A stretch of DNA of 64,000 nucleotides. Origin: an uncultured Ramlibacter sp. Its GTDB lineage: Bacteria; Pseudomonadota; Gammaproteobacteria; Burkholderiales; Burkholderiaceae_C. The position numbers were made by a program, and so were the translations under genes. This document shows, piece after piece, positions 25,109 through 34,187 of this stretch. The notes beneath the pieces are model-generated. The model was not told the DNA's origin. It was given only the letters and a program-made list of their open reading frames with translations, and made no database searches. The stretch covers positions 1 through 64,000 of the forward strand of contig NZ_CAKZHQ010000013.1 in NCBI RefSeq assembly GCF_936925435.1. The letters run 5' to 3'. The stretch's first letter is position 1. Each line of letters begins with the position of its first letter.

Positions 25109-25737
25109 GCCAGCCATCCTTTGCCGCGGATGGCAGCCAGCACATCGCGCCAGACCGCTTCGCGTGGCTGGTCGGCCTGAACGCGTGCAAAGCGGGCCGG
25201 CTCGCCGCTCGCGCGGGCATCGTAGCCATCGGCCACACGCTGGAAAAAGGCCTGGGACTGCGACTCGAACTTGTCGGGCACGCGGGCAGTGGACAGCCGG
25301 GCCGCGGCGACCGCAGGCGCGATGTCGAATAGGATGGTGAGGTCCGGCTGGCGCAGCCCGCCGTCCACACGCTGCTGCACCCACTGCTCCAGTTGGGCAA
25401 GGACAGACCGGTCGAAGCCCCGCCCTCCTCCTTGGTAGGCGAAAGTGGCGTCGGTGAAACGGTCGCACAGGACCACGTCGCCGCGTGCCAGCGCCGGCTC
25501 AATCACCTGCACAAGATGCTCGCGGCGGGCGGCGAACATCAGCAGGGCTTCCGTGAGCGGATCCATGGCTTCGTTCAGCGCCAGGGCGCGCAGCTGCTCG
25601 GACAGCGGGGTGCCGCCGGGCTCGCGGGTCAGCACGAGCGCCCTTCCCTGCTCCCTGAACGCCTGGGCCAGGGCTTCGATATGGGTCGATTTGCCGGCCC
25701 CGTCGATGCCCTCGAAGCTGATGAAGATGCCCGTCAT
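25105..25737 (-). CDS. tmk: Thymidylate kinase
   Basis: Tmk phosphorylates dTMP to dTDP. The 210-residue product has the P-loop [16 protein letters not shown], the DRY/DRF-like motif [16 protein letters not shown], and [15 protein letters not shown]. It overlaps mltG by 4 bp upstream and holB by 4 bp downstream. mltG, tmk, holB, pilZ and tatD therefore form one compact operon, as in many gamma- and beta-proteobacteria. Confidence 0.96.
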   Translation of the reverse strand: MTGIFISFEGIDGAGKSTHIEALAQAFREQGRALVLTREPGGTPLSEQLRALALNEAMDPLTEALLMFAARREHLVQVIEPALARGDVVLCDRFTDATFAYQGGGRGFDRSVLAQLEQWVQQRVDGGLRQPDLTILFDIAPAVAAARLSTARVPDKFESQSQAFFQRVADGYDARASGEPARFARVQADQPREAVWRDVLAAIRGKGWLA

Positions 25738-26729
25738 TGGCCGCGCTGGTATTTGTTGACCGCCCGGTTGTGCTCGTCCAGGCTCTCGCTGAAATGGCTG
25801 CTGCCGTCGCCGCGCGCGACGAAGTACAGGGCCTTGCCACCAGCCGGTTGCACCGCCGCCAGCAACGATGCCTTGCCGGGCATGGCGATGGGCGTGGGCG
25901 GCAGGCCGGGCCGGGTGTAGGTGTTCCAGGGCGTGTCGGTCTGCAGGTCGACCTTGCGCAGATTGCCGTTGAAGGCCTCGCCCATGCCGTAGATCACGGT
26001 CGGGTCGGTCTGCAGCGGCATGCCCACGCGCAGCCGGTTGTTGAAAACGGCGGAAATCAGCGGCCGGTCGGCGCCCTTGCCGGTTTCCTTTTCAACGATG
26101 CTGGCCAGGATGAGCGCCTGTTCCGGTGTCTTGGCCATGGCCTGTGGCGTGCGCAGGGCCCAGGCGGCGGCCAGGCGCTTGTCCATGGCCCGCTGGGCAC
26201 GCTTGAGGACGGCGACGTCGCTCGACCCCTTGGCATAGGTGTAGGTGTCCGGGAAGAAGCGGCCTTCGGGATGGCGCCCGGGCAGGCCCACCAGGGTCAT
26301 CACGGCGTCGTCGGTCAGGCCACGCGTGTCGGGCTTGAGCTGATCTTCCTTACCAAGGGCGGCGCGGAACTGCCGAAAGGTCCATCCCTCCACCAGGGTG
26401 ACCGCGCGCAGGGCCTCTTCGCCGCGCGCCAGCTTGGACAGCAGCCTGTGCGGCGTGATGCCCGCTTCCAGTTCGTAGCTGCCGGCCTTGATCGCCCGGT
26501 CCTGGCCCGACACCCGGAACCACAGGTACAACAGGTCGGGATTGACATTGACGCCGGCGTCGGCAACCGCCTGCGCCACGCCGCGCGGCAGGGTACCGGG
26601 CTCGATGGACAGATCCAGCGTCGCCGCCGGCATGCGCATGGGCTGGTAGACCCACCAAAGGGCCCAGCCGCCCGCGGCCAGGACGGACAGCGCTGCGACC
26701 ATAAAAACCGTCAACAGGAAACGCCGCAC
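25734..26729 (-). CDS. mltG: Endolytic transglycosylase MltG
   Basis: MltG is an inner-membrane lytic transglycosylase that cuts nascent glycan strands and limits their length. The 331-residue product has an N-terminal membrane anchor ([25 protein letters not shown]), a LysM-like region, and the YceG catalytic core with [27 protein letters not shown] (catalytic Glu), [12 protein letters not shown] and [21 protein letters not shown]. It starts with GTG at 26729 and is the first gene of the leftward operon. The divergent ygfZ start lies 54 bp away. Confidence 0.95.
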   Translation of the reverse strand: MRRFLLTVFMVAALSVLAAGGWALWWVYQPMRMPAATLDLSIEPGTLPRGVAQAVADAGVNVNPDLLYLWFRVSGQDRAIKAGSYELEAGITPHRLLSKLARGEEALRAVTLVEGWTFRQFRAALGKEDQLKPDTRGLTDDAVMTLVGLPGRHPEGRFFPDTYTYAKGSSDVAVLKRAQRAMDKRLAAAWALRTPQAMAKTPEQALILASIVEKETGKGADRPLISAVFNNRLRVGMPLQTDPTVIYGMGEAFNGNLRKVDLQTDTPWNTYTRPGLPPTPIAMPGKASLLAAVQPAGGKALYFVARGDGSSHFSESLDEHNRAVNKYQRGQ

Positions 26730-26783
26730 GGACTGCTGCCCCTACATGATGGATGGATTGGACCGACGATGATAATTCAGGCA

Positions 26784-27692
26784 ATGAGCAACGCATTGAA
26801 CGGCATCGCCCCCCTGCCCCACCTGGGCATCATCCGCGTCGAAGGCGAGGACGCGGCCAAATTCCTGCAGGGCCAGCTGACCCAGGATTTCGCCCTGCTG
26901 GGCCAGGACCAGGCCCGGCTGGCGGCCTTCTGCAGCGCCAAGGGCCGTATGCAGGCCAGTTTCATCGGTTTCAAACGCGGCCCGGACGAGATCCTGCTGG
27001 TCACCAGCCGCGACATCCTGGCGCCAACCCTGAAACGGCTGTCCATGTTTGTCCTGCGCGCCAAAGCCAGGCTCAGCGACGCAAGCGAGGCGTTCAGCCT
27101 GTACGGGATGGCTGGTGACGCTGCCGCGAGCCTGGCGCAAATGCCCTGGGTCAAGCAGGACCTGGGAGCCGCGAGCGTCGTGACGCTCTACCCGGCCGAT
27201 GGCCAGCCACGCGCCCTGTGGGTAGCCCCCGCCGGCGAAGCTGCGCCGGCAGGTCTGCCGCTGGACACATCGCTGTGGCAATGGGGCGAAGTGCGCAGCG
27301 CCATCGCCAGCATCACCGTGCCCATCGTGGAAGCCTTTGTGCCGCAGATGCTCAACTACGAGTCGGTCGGCGGCGTGAATTTCAAGAAGGGCTGCTATCC
27401 CGGGCAGGAAGTCGTGGCGCGCAGCCAGTTCCGCGGCACCCTGAAGCGGCGCGCCTACCCGGCGCATTCGCAGGCGCCGCTGGCCGCTGGCCAGGAAGTT
27501 TTTCATGAGAGCGACGGCGAGCAGCCCTGCGGGCTCGTGGCCCAGGCCGCTGCCAGTCCGCTGGGCGGCTGGGACGCGGTCGTGTCGCTGCAGACATCGG
27601 CCGCGCAAGGCGGGCGCCTCAGCCTGGGCGGTCCGCAGGGGGCGGCGCTGCAGCTCGAGCCCCTGCCCTACCTGCTTGCCGCTGACGTCTGA
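26784..27692 (+). CDS. ygfZ: Folate-binding Fe-S cluster repair protein YgfZ
   Basis: This 302-residue YgfZ/GcvT-like protein supports iron-sulphur cluster enzymes using tetrahydrofolate. The signature KKGCYPGQEVVAR with the conserved Cys is present, as are the N-terminal VEGEDAAKFLQGQLTQDF and the middle FCSAKGRMQASF. The start at 26784 has CAGG upstream and matches where conservation begins; ATG 26769 is in frame five codons earlier. It is divergent from mltG and overlaps the convergent glycotransferase gene by 25 bp at the 3' end. Confidence 0.92.
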   Translation: MSNALNGIAPLPHLGIIRVEGEDAAKFLQGQLTQDFALLGQDQARLAAFCSAKGRMQASFIGFKRGPDEILLVTSRDILAPTLKRLSMFVLRAKARLSDASEAFSLYGMAGDAAASLAQMPWVKQDLGAASVVTLYPADGQPRALWVAPAGEAAPAGLPLDTSLWQWGEVRSAIASITVPIVEAFVPQMLNYESVGGVNFKKGCYPGQEVVARSQFRGTLKRRAYPAHSQAPLAAGQEVFHESDGEQPCGLVAQAAASPLGGWDAVVSLQTSAAQGGRLSLGGPQGAALQLEPLPYLLAADV

Positions 27693-29983
27693 GGCACGTT
27701 GGGATAACCCAGCTTGGCCCAGTAGACCGGCGGGATGTATCCCAGCAACGCCATACGCTCCGCGTGCGGCGTCATGTCCATGGCCTTCTTGAAGGATTCC
27801 AGCGCCTTGTCGGGGTCGTGCAGGCCTGTGGTGTAGATGCTGCCCAATTGCATGTAGCCCTGCTTTTGCGTGGCAGGCCAGCCCTTCATGCGCAAATCCA
27901 TGGCTTTGAGCGCCATAGGGTAGTCGCCGGTGCGCCAGCCCAGGATGAAGGCCGCATTGATCAGGTCGAAATCGTAGATGCCTTTGTCGATGGCATCGCG
28001 CGCCAGCTCCATCGCCCGCTTTTCCTGTCCGATCCGGCCCAGCAGAACGACTTCGAGGGAGCGCACAGCCGGGGCATTGGGCTGTATTTTCTTGGCCCGC
28101 TCCAGAAAGCCCAGCGCCTTTTCGGGTTGGCCTGTCGAGGTGTAGCCACGGGCGATGTTGGACATGATGGCCACCACATACGGCCGGGACGACACCACGC
28201 TTTCCCAGACCCAGATGGCATTTTTCCAGTCGCCCCATTTGGCCAGTTCGTCGGCCACCATCGGGGTGACCTTGCGGTAGTGGGGATTGATGTCCGTGCC
28301 TTCCTTGATCAGCCGCAGCATCTCGGACTTTGTTTTGTCCCATTTGGGGTTATTGACATCACCCGAAGCCGAGATGGTCAGCGCCAGCTTGGTCGCCCTG
28401 ACGATCTTGTACTCGCATTGCGCGGCTTGCTGCGTGATGTAAGCCGCCAGCGCCAGACAGACCGCGGTGACCATGGCCCCCGCATGCGAGTAGGACGGCT
28501 TCCAGTTCAGGCGTGAAGCCGCCCAGCGATGGTTCAGGCCCAGGCGCGCATCCGAGGCGGCCAGGCCGGCCAGGCACAAGGCAAAGAGCGCGCCGGTGCT
28601 GGCCATGCGCCAGGGGAAGCCGACATTGCTGACGATGAACAACGCGAGCAAGGCAGTGAGCAACACGGCTCGCAGGGGCGCTTCGGCCTGCGCTTCAGCG
28701 CTGTGGTCCGTCAGGGTGCGCCAGGCCGCCGTCAACAGGTAAGCGAACAGCAGCAGCAGGAACAGCCAGCCGACGAGGCCGTATTCGGCCAGCAGTTGCA
28801 GGAATTCATTGTGGACGTAGTAGTCGGTTTCAAGCTGCGATCCCTCCGCCTGGTAGAGCGGAATATCGCTTTCCCAGGCGCCGGCGCCCACCCCGCTGAG
28901 GGGCCGTTGCTCGATGATGCGGCTGGTTGCCTTCCACATGATGAAGCGGATCCCCAGCGACGAATCCTGCGTGGAGATCGATCCGGTCCGCTTGAAGCCA
29001 CGCTCCAGGGCTGTGACACCGCGCTCTTCCACGACGATCTTTTCATTGCCGGTCCTGACCATGCCCAGGCCGGCCACGGTGGCGACCAGCAGGCCCACGG
29101 CCAGCATCCGCTTGCCTGCATCCCATTTGGGAAAAGCAAACTGCTTGCGGTAGAGCCAGCCGATCAGCGGCAGCAGAACGATCAACTGGAACCACAGCGC
29201 GATCAAAGCGCCCCGGGTTCCGGTCATCAGGGTCGCCACGATGATGAAACCGGTGCTGGCCGCCATCAACGCGATCTGCGAACTTTGTCGCGCACGCGCC
29301 AACAGCAGGGCGGAAAACGGCAAGGTGCACACCACGAACTCGGCGAAGAAGTTGCGGTTGACGAAAGTCGAAGCGGGATTGGGACCTTGGGGGAAGTAAC
29401 GCAAGTCCACCCAGAACTGCAGTGCCGTCCACAAGGAGGCGCCCACAGCGCCCCAGTGCACGCCTTGCGCCAACCAGGGCAGGCGCTCACGCGACAAGGT
29501 ATTCAGTCCCAGCCACAGCAGCAGGCTGAAGACAAACCAGCGGACCGCTTCCACCCCGCCCAGGTAGGTGTGCGACCAGGCCATGCTGCCCAGCGCGTAG
29601 GCCATCAGCGCCAATGGCAGCCAGACCATTGCATGCCAGCGCAGTCCGTCGCGGCGGTTGCGTTGCTGCCAGAAGAAGATCAGTGCGGCGCCCAGCGCCG
29701 CGAACGAGACCACGATGGACTTGAGCGTGTCCTGCAGCATTTCCTCGTGCGGCACGCCCAGGGTGGGCGCGAAGAACATCATCAGGGCGAAGATCAAGAC
29801 AGTCCAGTCCCCGCGCACGACCTCCGTGGGCAAGCTCAGGGATGCGGCTGCAGGCCGGCTGCGCGCCGGGTTCGTCGGCTCCGCACGCCCGACGGGGAGA
29901 TTCAGGGGAGCGCCGCTGGCGGCGAGTTCGGCAACACCGCCTTCGGCGCGCCTGTCGGGGCTGTTTCGTTTTTTCTTGGCCAT
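27668..29983 (-). CDS. O-antigen ligase/PglL-type membrane glycotransferase with C-terminal TPR region
   Basis: This 771-residue protein has a Pro/Ala-rich cytoplasmic N-terminus, about 11-12 membrane segments and a large periplasmic loop. In the loop, TRGALIAL, SGVGAGAWESDIPLY and YVHNEFLQLLAEYGLVGWLFLLL match the Wzy_C/O-antigen ligase family (also PglL protein glycosylases). After the last membrane segment (about 530) comes a soluble domain with TPR-like repeats (NIARGYTSTGQPEKALGFLERAKKIQPN and LHDPDKALESFKKAMDMTPH). This suggests a bactoprenol-linked glycan transferred to lipid A-core or to protein. No pilin or LPS genes are near. It overlaps ygfZ tail to tail by 25 bp. Confidence 0.85.
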   Translation of the reverse strand: MAKKKRNSPDRRAEGGVAELAASGAPLNLPVGRAEPTNPARSRPAAASLSLPTEVVRGDWTVLIFALMMFFAPTLGVPHEEMLQDTLKSIVVSFAALGAALIFFWQQRNRRDGLRWHAMVWLPLALMAYALGSMAWSHTYLGGVEAVRWFVFSLLLWLGLNTLSRERLPWLAQGVHWGAVGASLWTALQFWVDLRYFPQGPNPASTFVNRNFFAEFVVCTLPFSALLLARARQSSQIALMAASTGFIIVATLMTGTRGALIALWFQLIVLLPLIGWLYRKQFAFPKWDAGKRMLAVGLLVATVAGLGMVRTGNEKIVVEERGVTALERGFKRTGSISTQDSSLGIRFIMWKATSRIIEQRPLSGVGAGAWESDIPLYQAEGSQLETDYYVHNEFLQLLAEYGLVGWLFLLLLFAYLLTAAWRTLTDHSAEAQAEAPLRAVLLTALLALFIVSNVGFPWRMASTGALFALCLAGLAASDARLGLNHRWAASRLNWKPSYSHAGAMVTAVCLALAAYITQQAAQCEYKIVRATKLALTISASGDVNNPKWDKTKSEMLRLIKEGTDINPHYRKVTPMVADELAKWGDWKNAIWVWESVVSSRPYVVAIMSNIARGYTSTGQPEKALGFLERAKKIQPNAPAVRSLEVVLLGRIGQEKRAMELARDAIDKGIYDFDLINAAFILGWRTGDYPMALKAMDLRMKGWPATQKQGYMQLGSIYTTGLHDPDKALESFKKAMDMTPHAERMALLGYIPPVYWAKLGYPNVPQTSAASR

Positions 29984-30042
29984 GGGTTCAGGAAAGGCAG
30001 GCGCCTATTGTCGCCGCTGTCCCTGGCCGTGATGGGGCCCGC

Positions 30043-30921
30043 TCAGGGGCGCGCCAGCGGCAGCGTGATGGCCATTTCGAGGTGGGGGATGCCGGCCTCG
30101 ACAAAAGCTTCACCGCGCCCGGCAAAGCCCAGGCGGCGGTAAAAGCCCTCGGCGCTGCGCTGGGCATGCAGCAGCACCTCGCGGTCGCCGCGCGCTGCCG
30201 CCGCCGCGACCAGGGCCAGCAGCACCTGTTGCCCGACCCCGGAGCCGCGCAGCACCTTGTCGACCGCCATGCGGCCGATCTGGGCCACGCCAGGCGCCGG
30301 CTGCAGCAGGCGGCCTGTGGCCAGCGGCTGGCCCAGGCCGTTGTAGGCGACGGCGTGGACAGCCGTGGCATCGGCGGCATCCCACTCCAGTTCGGCCGGG
30401 ATCTGCTGCTCCTCGACGAAGACCCGGGTGCGCAGGGCGCCGGCATCAGCGCCCAGCTCGGCCCAGGTCCCGGTGCGTACCTGCACCATGGCCTGGCCGG
30501 CTTCGAAGCCTTGCAGGATGTCGCGCAAGGCCTGGGGCACAGGGCGCGAGGTCTGGGTCGCCGGGTCGGCAAACACATAGACCAGTTCACAGGTGATCAG
30601 CATTTGCTCGGCGCGGAAGATCGCGCCGCTGAAGGTCATGGACGAGGTGCCGATCCGGCCGCACTTCATGCCGATCTCGAGTTGATCGTCCATGCGCGCC
30701 GAGGCATGGAATTCCACGGTCGCCTTCTTGACGTACAGATCCCCTTGCAGCTGCGCCATGGCTTCTTCATACGGCAAGGCCAGGGCCCGCCAGTAGTCCG
30801 CCACCGCCGTGTCGAAGTACATCAGGTAGTGGGCATTGAACACGATCTTTTGCATGTCCACCTCGGCCCAGCGCACGCGCAGGCGGTGGAAAAAGCGGAA
30901 ATCGTCTTTGCTGGTGGTCAT
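30043..30921 (-). CDS. Fusion of a YbgC/FadM-type acyl-CoA thioesterase and a GNAT acetyltransferase
   Basis: This 292-residue chain has two domains. Residues about 8-135 form a hotdog thioesterase (RVRWAEVDMQKIVFNAHYLMYFDTAVADYW with the Asp of the 4HBT family, then KKATVEFHASARMDDQLEIGM). Residues about 145-289 form a GNAT acetyltransferase (LRTRVFVEEQQIPAELEWD, IGRMAVDKVLRGSGVGQQVLLAL with the acetyl-CoA pyrophosphate loop, and AEGFYRRLGFAGRGEAF), close to the ElaA type. The two activities together suggest acyl or acetyl-CoA chemistry on a shared small substrate, but the substrate is unknown. The start overlaps the upstream hydrolase stop (ATGA). Confidence 0.87.
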   Translation of the reverse strand: MTTSKDDFRFFHRLRVRWAEVDMQKIVFNAHYLMYFDTAVADYWRALALPYEEAMAQLQGDLYVKKATVEFHASARMDDQLEIGMKCGRIGTSSMTFSGAIFRAEQMLITCELVYVFADPATQTSRPVPQALRDILQGFEAGQAMVQVRTGTWAELGADAGALRTRVFVEEQQIPAELEWDAADATAVHAVAYNGLGQPLATGRLLQPAPGVAQIGRMAVDKVLRGSGVGQQVLLALVAAAAARGDREVLLHAQRSAEGFYRRLGFAGRGEAFVEAGIPHLEMAITLPLARP

Positions 30922-31868
30922 GGGTGCAGGGCCTCGGCAAGGGCGCGCGCCGCGTCGCCATGGGCTTGCCGGGCTTCGGGGATGGCGCGTCCCATCTTGA
31001 TGAATTCATGGGTGACGCCGCGGTAGATTTCCAGCTGCACCGCGACGCCGGCGGCCCGCAGTGTATCCGCGTAGAGCAGGCCTTCGTCGACCAGCGGGTC
31101 GCATTCGGCCAGGCCGAACCAGGCCGGCGCCAGGCCTTCGGCGTCGGGCACGTTCAGGGGCGAGAAGCGCCAGTCCGCGCGGTCCTGGGAGTCGATGTAG
31201 TGGCCGAAAAAGTAGTCGATGTGGGCCGCCTCCAGCGCCAGGCCCTCGGCAAAGGACTTGTGCGAAGGCGTGTCCTGGTAGGCCGCGCAGCCTGGGTAGA
31301 ACAGCAGTTGCAGGGCCAGCGGCAAGCCGGCGTCGCGCGCCAGGATGGCGCTGACGGCGGCCAGCGTGCCGCCCGCGCTATCGCCGCCCACCGCCAGACG
31401 GCTGCTGTCCAGGCCCAGGTCCCTGCCCTGCCCAGCCAGCCACTGCACGGCATCCCAGGCATCGTTAACGGCGATGGGAAAGCGGTGCTCGGGCGCCAGC
31501 CGGTAGTCCAGCGAGACCACCGCGCAGCCGCTGAGCCGGCTCAGTTCCCGGCACAGGATGTCGTGGCTGGCAATGCTGCCGATGGTGAAGCCGCCACCAT
31601 GGAAGTACAGCAGCACCGGCAGGCGAGCCTGGCTGGGCGCATACAGCCGGGCCGGCAAGGGCGTGCCATCGCGCGACGGGATCGCGAAGTCCTCCACCCG
31701 CGCCAGCGCGGCCTTGGGAACTTCCAGCACGCCTGCTCCGGCTTCATAGGCCGCCTTGGCTTGCGCAGGCCCCAGGGTGTACATGGGGGGATGGCCGGCA
31801 CGGGCCATGCGTTCGAGCACCGAACGCATGGCGGGCGTGAGCCGGGCCGAGGCCGGCGGCGGATTCAA
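30918..31868 (-). CDS. Alpha/beta hydrolase, hormone-sensitive lipase family
   Basis: This esterase/lipase of the HSL family has the oxyanion motif HGGGFTIGS, the nucleophile elbow GDSAGG, and the late Asp and His (ECDPLVDEGLLYAD and GVTHEFIKMG). The longest open frame starts at 31955 but runs into the divergent alcohol dehydrogenase gene. The TTG at 31868 is preferred because AGGTGA lies five bases upstream and family homology begins soon after (316 residues). Members hydrolyse short- to medium-chain esters. It is coupled to the thioesterase-GNAT fusion downstream, suggesting a shared acyl-ester substrate. Confidence 0.85.
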   Translation of the reverse strand: MNPPPASARLTPAMRSVLERMARAGHPPMYTLGPAQAKAAYEAGAGVLEVPKAALARVEDFAIPSRDGTPLPARLYAPSQARLPVLLYFHGGGFTIGSIASHDILCRELSRLSGCAVVSLDYRLAPEHRFPIAVNDAWDAVQWLAGQGRDLGLDSSRLAVGGDSAGGTLAAVSAILARDAGLPLALQLLFYPGCAAYQDTPSHKSFAEGLALEAAHIDYFFGHYIDSQDRADWRFSPLNVPDAEGLAPAWFGLAECDPLVDEGLLYADTLRAAGVAVQLEIYRGVTHEFIKMGRAIPEARQAHGDAARALAEALHP

Positions 31869-31944
31869 GCTGTCACCTGCTGGATATGCATGGCCCCCTG
31901 CGTGCCGTAAAGTGCGATTTTTCCATCGTACAACGGCGCGCACC

Positions 31945-33081
31945 ATGGCTTTCATCTACTACGTCACCCAGATCCAGTTCGACTTCGGCGCCGTGAAACT
32001 GCTCAAGCAGGAATGCGAGCGCGTGGGCATCACCCGTCCCCTGATCGTCACCGACCAGGGCGTCAAGGCCGCCGGCGTCCTGCAAAAGGCCCTGGACGCC
32101 CTGCCCGGCCTGCCGGTCACCGTGTTCGACCAGACGCCGTCCAACCCGACCGAGGCGGCGGTGCGGGCGGCCGCCCAGATGTACAAGGCCAACAACTGCG
32201 ACGGCCTGATCGCCGTGGGCGGCGGCTCGGCCATCGATTGCGCCAAGGGCGTGGCCATTGCCGCCACCCATGAAGGCCCACTGACCCACTACGCCACCAT
32301 CGAGGGCGGCTCGCCGCGCATCACCGACAAGGCCGCGCCGCTGATCGCCGTGCCCACCACCAGCGGCACCGGCAGCGAGGTGGCGCGCGGCGCCATCATC
32401 ATCGTCGACGACCACCGCAAGCTGGGCTTCCATTCCTGGCACCTGGTGCCGCGCACCGCCATCTGCGACCCTGAGCTGACCCTGGGCCTGCCGGCCAAGC
32501 TCACGGCAGCCACCGGCATGGACGCCATCGCCCACTGCATGGAGACCTTCATGGCCTCGGCCTTCAACCCGCCGGCCGACGGCATTGCCCTGGACGGCCT
32601 GGAGCGCGGCTGGGCCCACATCGAGCGCGCCACGCGCGACGGCAGCGACCGCGAGGCCCGCTTCAACCTGATGAGCGCTTCCATGCAGGGCGCGATGGCC
32701 TTCCAGAAGGGTCTGGGCTGCGTGCACTCCCTCAGCCACAGCCTGGGCGGGGTCGACCCTCGCCTGCACCATGGCACGCTCAACGCCATGTTCCTGCCTG
32801 CCGTCGTGCGTTTCAATGCCCAGGCCGAGTCCGTCATCAAGGACAGGCGGCTCGAGCGCATGGCCCACGCCATGGGCCTGGCTTCGGCAAGCGACATCGC
32901 CGATGCAATCCGCGACATGAACGCCCGCCTGGGCCTGCCCACCGGCCTGGCCGCCATGGGGGTGCAGCAGTCGGCCTTCGGTCAGATCATCCAGGGCGCG
33001 CTGGCCGACCACTGCCACAAGACCAATCCGCGCATTGCCAGTGCCGCCGAGTACGAGGAGCTGCTGGCCACCTCCCTGTAG
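31945..33081 (+). CDS. Iron-containing alcohol dehydrogenase
   Basis: This 378-residue protein belongs to the group III (iron-activated) alcohol dehydrogenase family. The nucleotide-binding GGGSAIDCAKGVA and the threonine-rich VPTTSGTGSEVARGAIIIV are present, as are the metal ligands in TGMDAIAHCMETF, CVHSLSHSLGG and RLHHGTLNA. Oxidation of 1,3-diols, butanol-type alcohols or lactaldehyde is possible; the substrate cannot be chosen. The ATG at 31945 follows a divergent gap of 76 bp from the HSL hydrolase. It ends 23 bp before the convergent acyltransferase. Confidence 0.93.
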   Translation: MAFIYYVTQIQFDFGAVKLLKQECERVGITRPLIVTDQGVKAAGVLQKALDALPGLPVTVFDQTPSNPTEAAVRAAAQMYKANNCDGLIAVGGGSAIDCAKGVAIAATHEGPLTHYATIEGGSPRITDKAAPLIAVPTTSGTGSEVARGAIIIVDDHRKLGFHSWHLVPRTAICDPELTLGLPAKLTAATGMDAIAHCMETFMASAFNPPADGIALDGLERGWAHIERATRDGSDREARFNLMSASMQGAMAFQKGLGCVHSLSHSLGGVDPRLHHGTLNAMFLPAVVRFNAQAESVIKDRRLERMAHAMGLASASDIADAIRDMNARLGLPTGLAAMGVQQSAFGQIIQGALADHCHKTNPRIASAAEYEELLATSL

Positions 33082-33104
33082 CAACGCAGGCTTGCTGCTG
33101 GCGC

Positions 33105-34187
33105 CTAGCGCAGCGCGCGGCGCTTGCTCCATTCGCGCAGAGGCTTCTCGACAAACCGCTCGCTGGCCAGCGCCAGCAAAAAGGCCGAGCCGATCACGGC
33201 GGCTGACAGCGCGAGGCGCCCCCCGACAGGCCATTGCTCGGGGCTGCCCCAGCCGAGGCGGGGGATAACGGTCCAAGTCAGGCCGAAGAAGAGCACGGGG
33301 TGCATCAGGTACAGCCCGTAGGTGGCGTCCCCCAGGTGGGCGGCGGCTCGGGCGCTGTCGTGGCGCAGTGCCAAACCGGTCGACAGCCAGACCAGCAGGA
33401 AGCACAAGGCCATGCACAGCAGGCCGCGCCAGCCCAGGAGTTCGTCGCCTGCTTGCGCGGGATTGAGCAGCCACAGCAGTCCAAATCCGCCGGCGAGCAC
33501 ACCGGGCACCAGGGCCGGAGCGATCGTTGGCATCCGGCCGGCACGGCGCGCCAGCCCGAGCAGGCAACCGCCCATGAAATAGGCAGCGAAGGCCGGCACC
33601 TGGTGGTAGGCCACCGCATTGGCGGCATAACCCTCGGGGCCACCGGCGGTCCAGCGGATCCAGGCGAGCTGCAGCACCAGCAACAGGCACAAGAGCACCA
33701 GGCCGGCATGGCGCTTGAGGCCGGCCCACAGAAACAGCGGGAACGCGAGGTAGTACACGGCTTCAATCCCCAGTGACCAGCCGCCGATCAGCACGGAATT
33801 GGCCGCCGGGTTCCAGAAACCGAACAGGAAGGCGGCATTGAGCGCCAGCTTGGCCAGCAGAGTGTCCGTCACGCCGTCCCTGGCCATCTTCCAGGGCAGG
33901 ACCAGGAGCATCAGCGCCAGATACAGCGGCGCCAGCCGCATGTAGCGCACCCACAGGAACTGGCGGAACCTGAAGCCGCCCTGCTCGAAGCGGCCGGCAT
34001 AGGTGTAGGCCAGGCTGGCGCCTGAGAGCACGAAAAACAGATAGACCCCGTAGCTGCCAAAGCTGTGCAGGGCGGTCACACCCTGCCACAGCAGCAGGTG
34101 GTAGACCGCGACCGCGAGCGCGCTCAGGCCGCGCAGCACATCCCAGCCAAGGACGCGTTCGCCAGCGCCACCGGCCGCGCCACTCAC
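33105..34187 (-). CDS. Acyltransferase-3 (OafA/NodX) family membrane protein
   Basis: This multi-pass inner-membrane acyltransferase has about ten membrane segments. The family start GWDVLRGLSALAVAVYHL holds the catalytic His region, followed by YGVYLFFVLSGASLAY, RYMRLAPLYLALML and, near the end, TYGLYLMHPVLFF. It probably O-acetylates a surface or cell-wall glycan. The GTG start at 34187 is chosen because it overlaps the patatin stop (GTGA); an ATG at 34226 would add 13 residues of low-complexity Gly/Ala/Pro. No LPS genes are adjacent. Confidence 0.87.
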   Translation of the reverse strand: MSGAAGGAGERVLGWDVLRGLSALAVAVYHLLLWQGVTALHSFGSYGVYLFFVLSGASLAYTYAGRFEQGGFRFRQFLWVRYMRLAPLYLALMLLVLPWKMARDGVTDTLLAKLALNAAFLFGFWNPAANSVLIGGWSLGIEAVYYLAFPLFLWAGLKRHAGLVLLCLLLVLQLAWIRWTAGGPEGYAANAVAYHQVPAFAAYFMGGCLLGLARRAGRMPTIAPALVPGVLAGGFGLLWLLNPAQAGDELLGWRGLLCMALCFLLVWLSTGLALRHDSARAAAHLGDATYGLYLMHPVLFFGLTWTVIPRLGWGSPEQWPVGGRLALSAAVIGSAFLLALASERFVEKPLREWSKRRALR

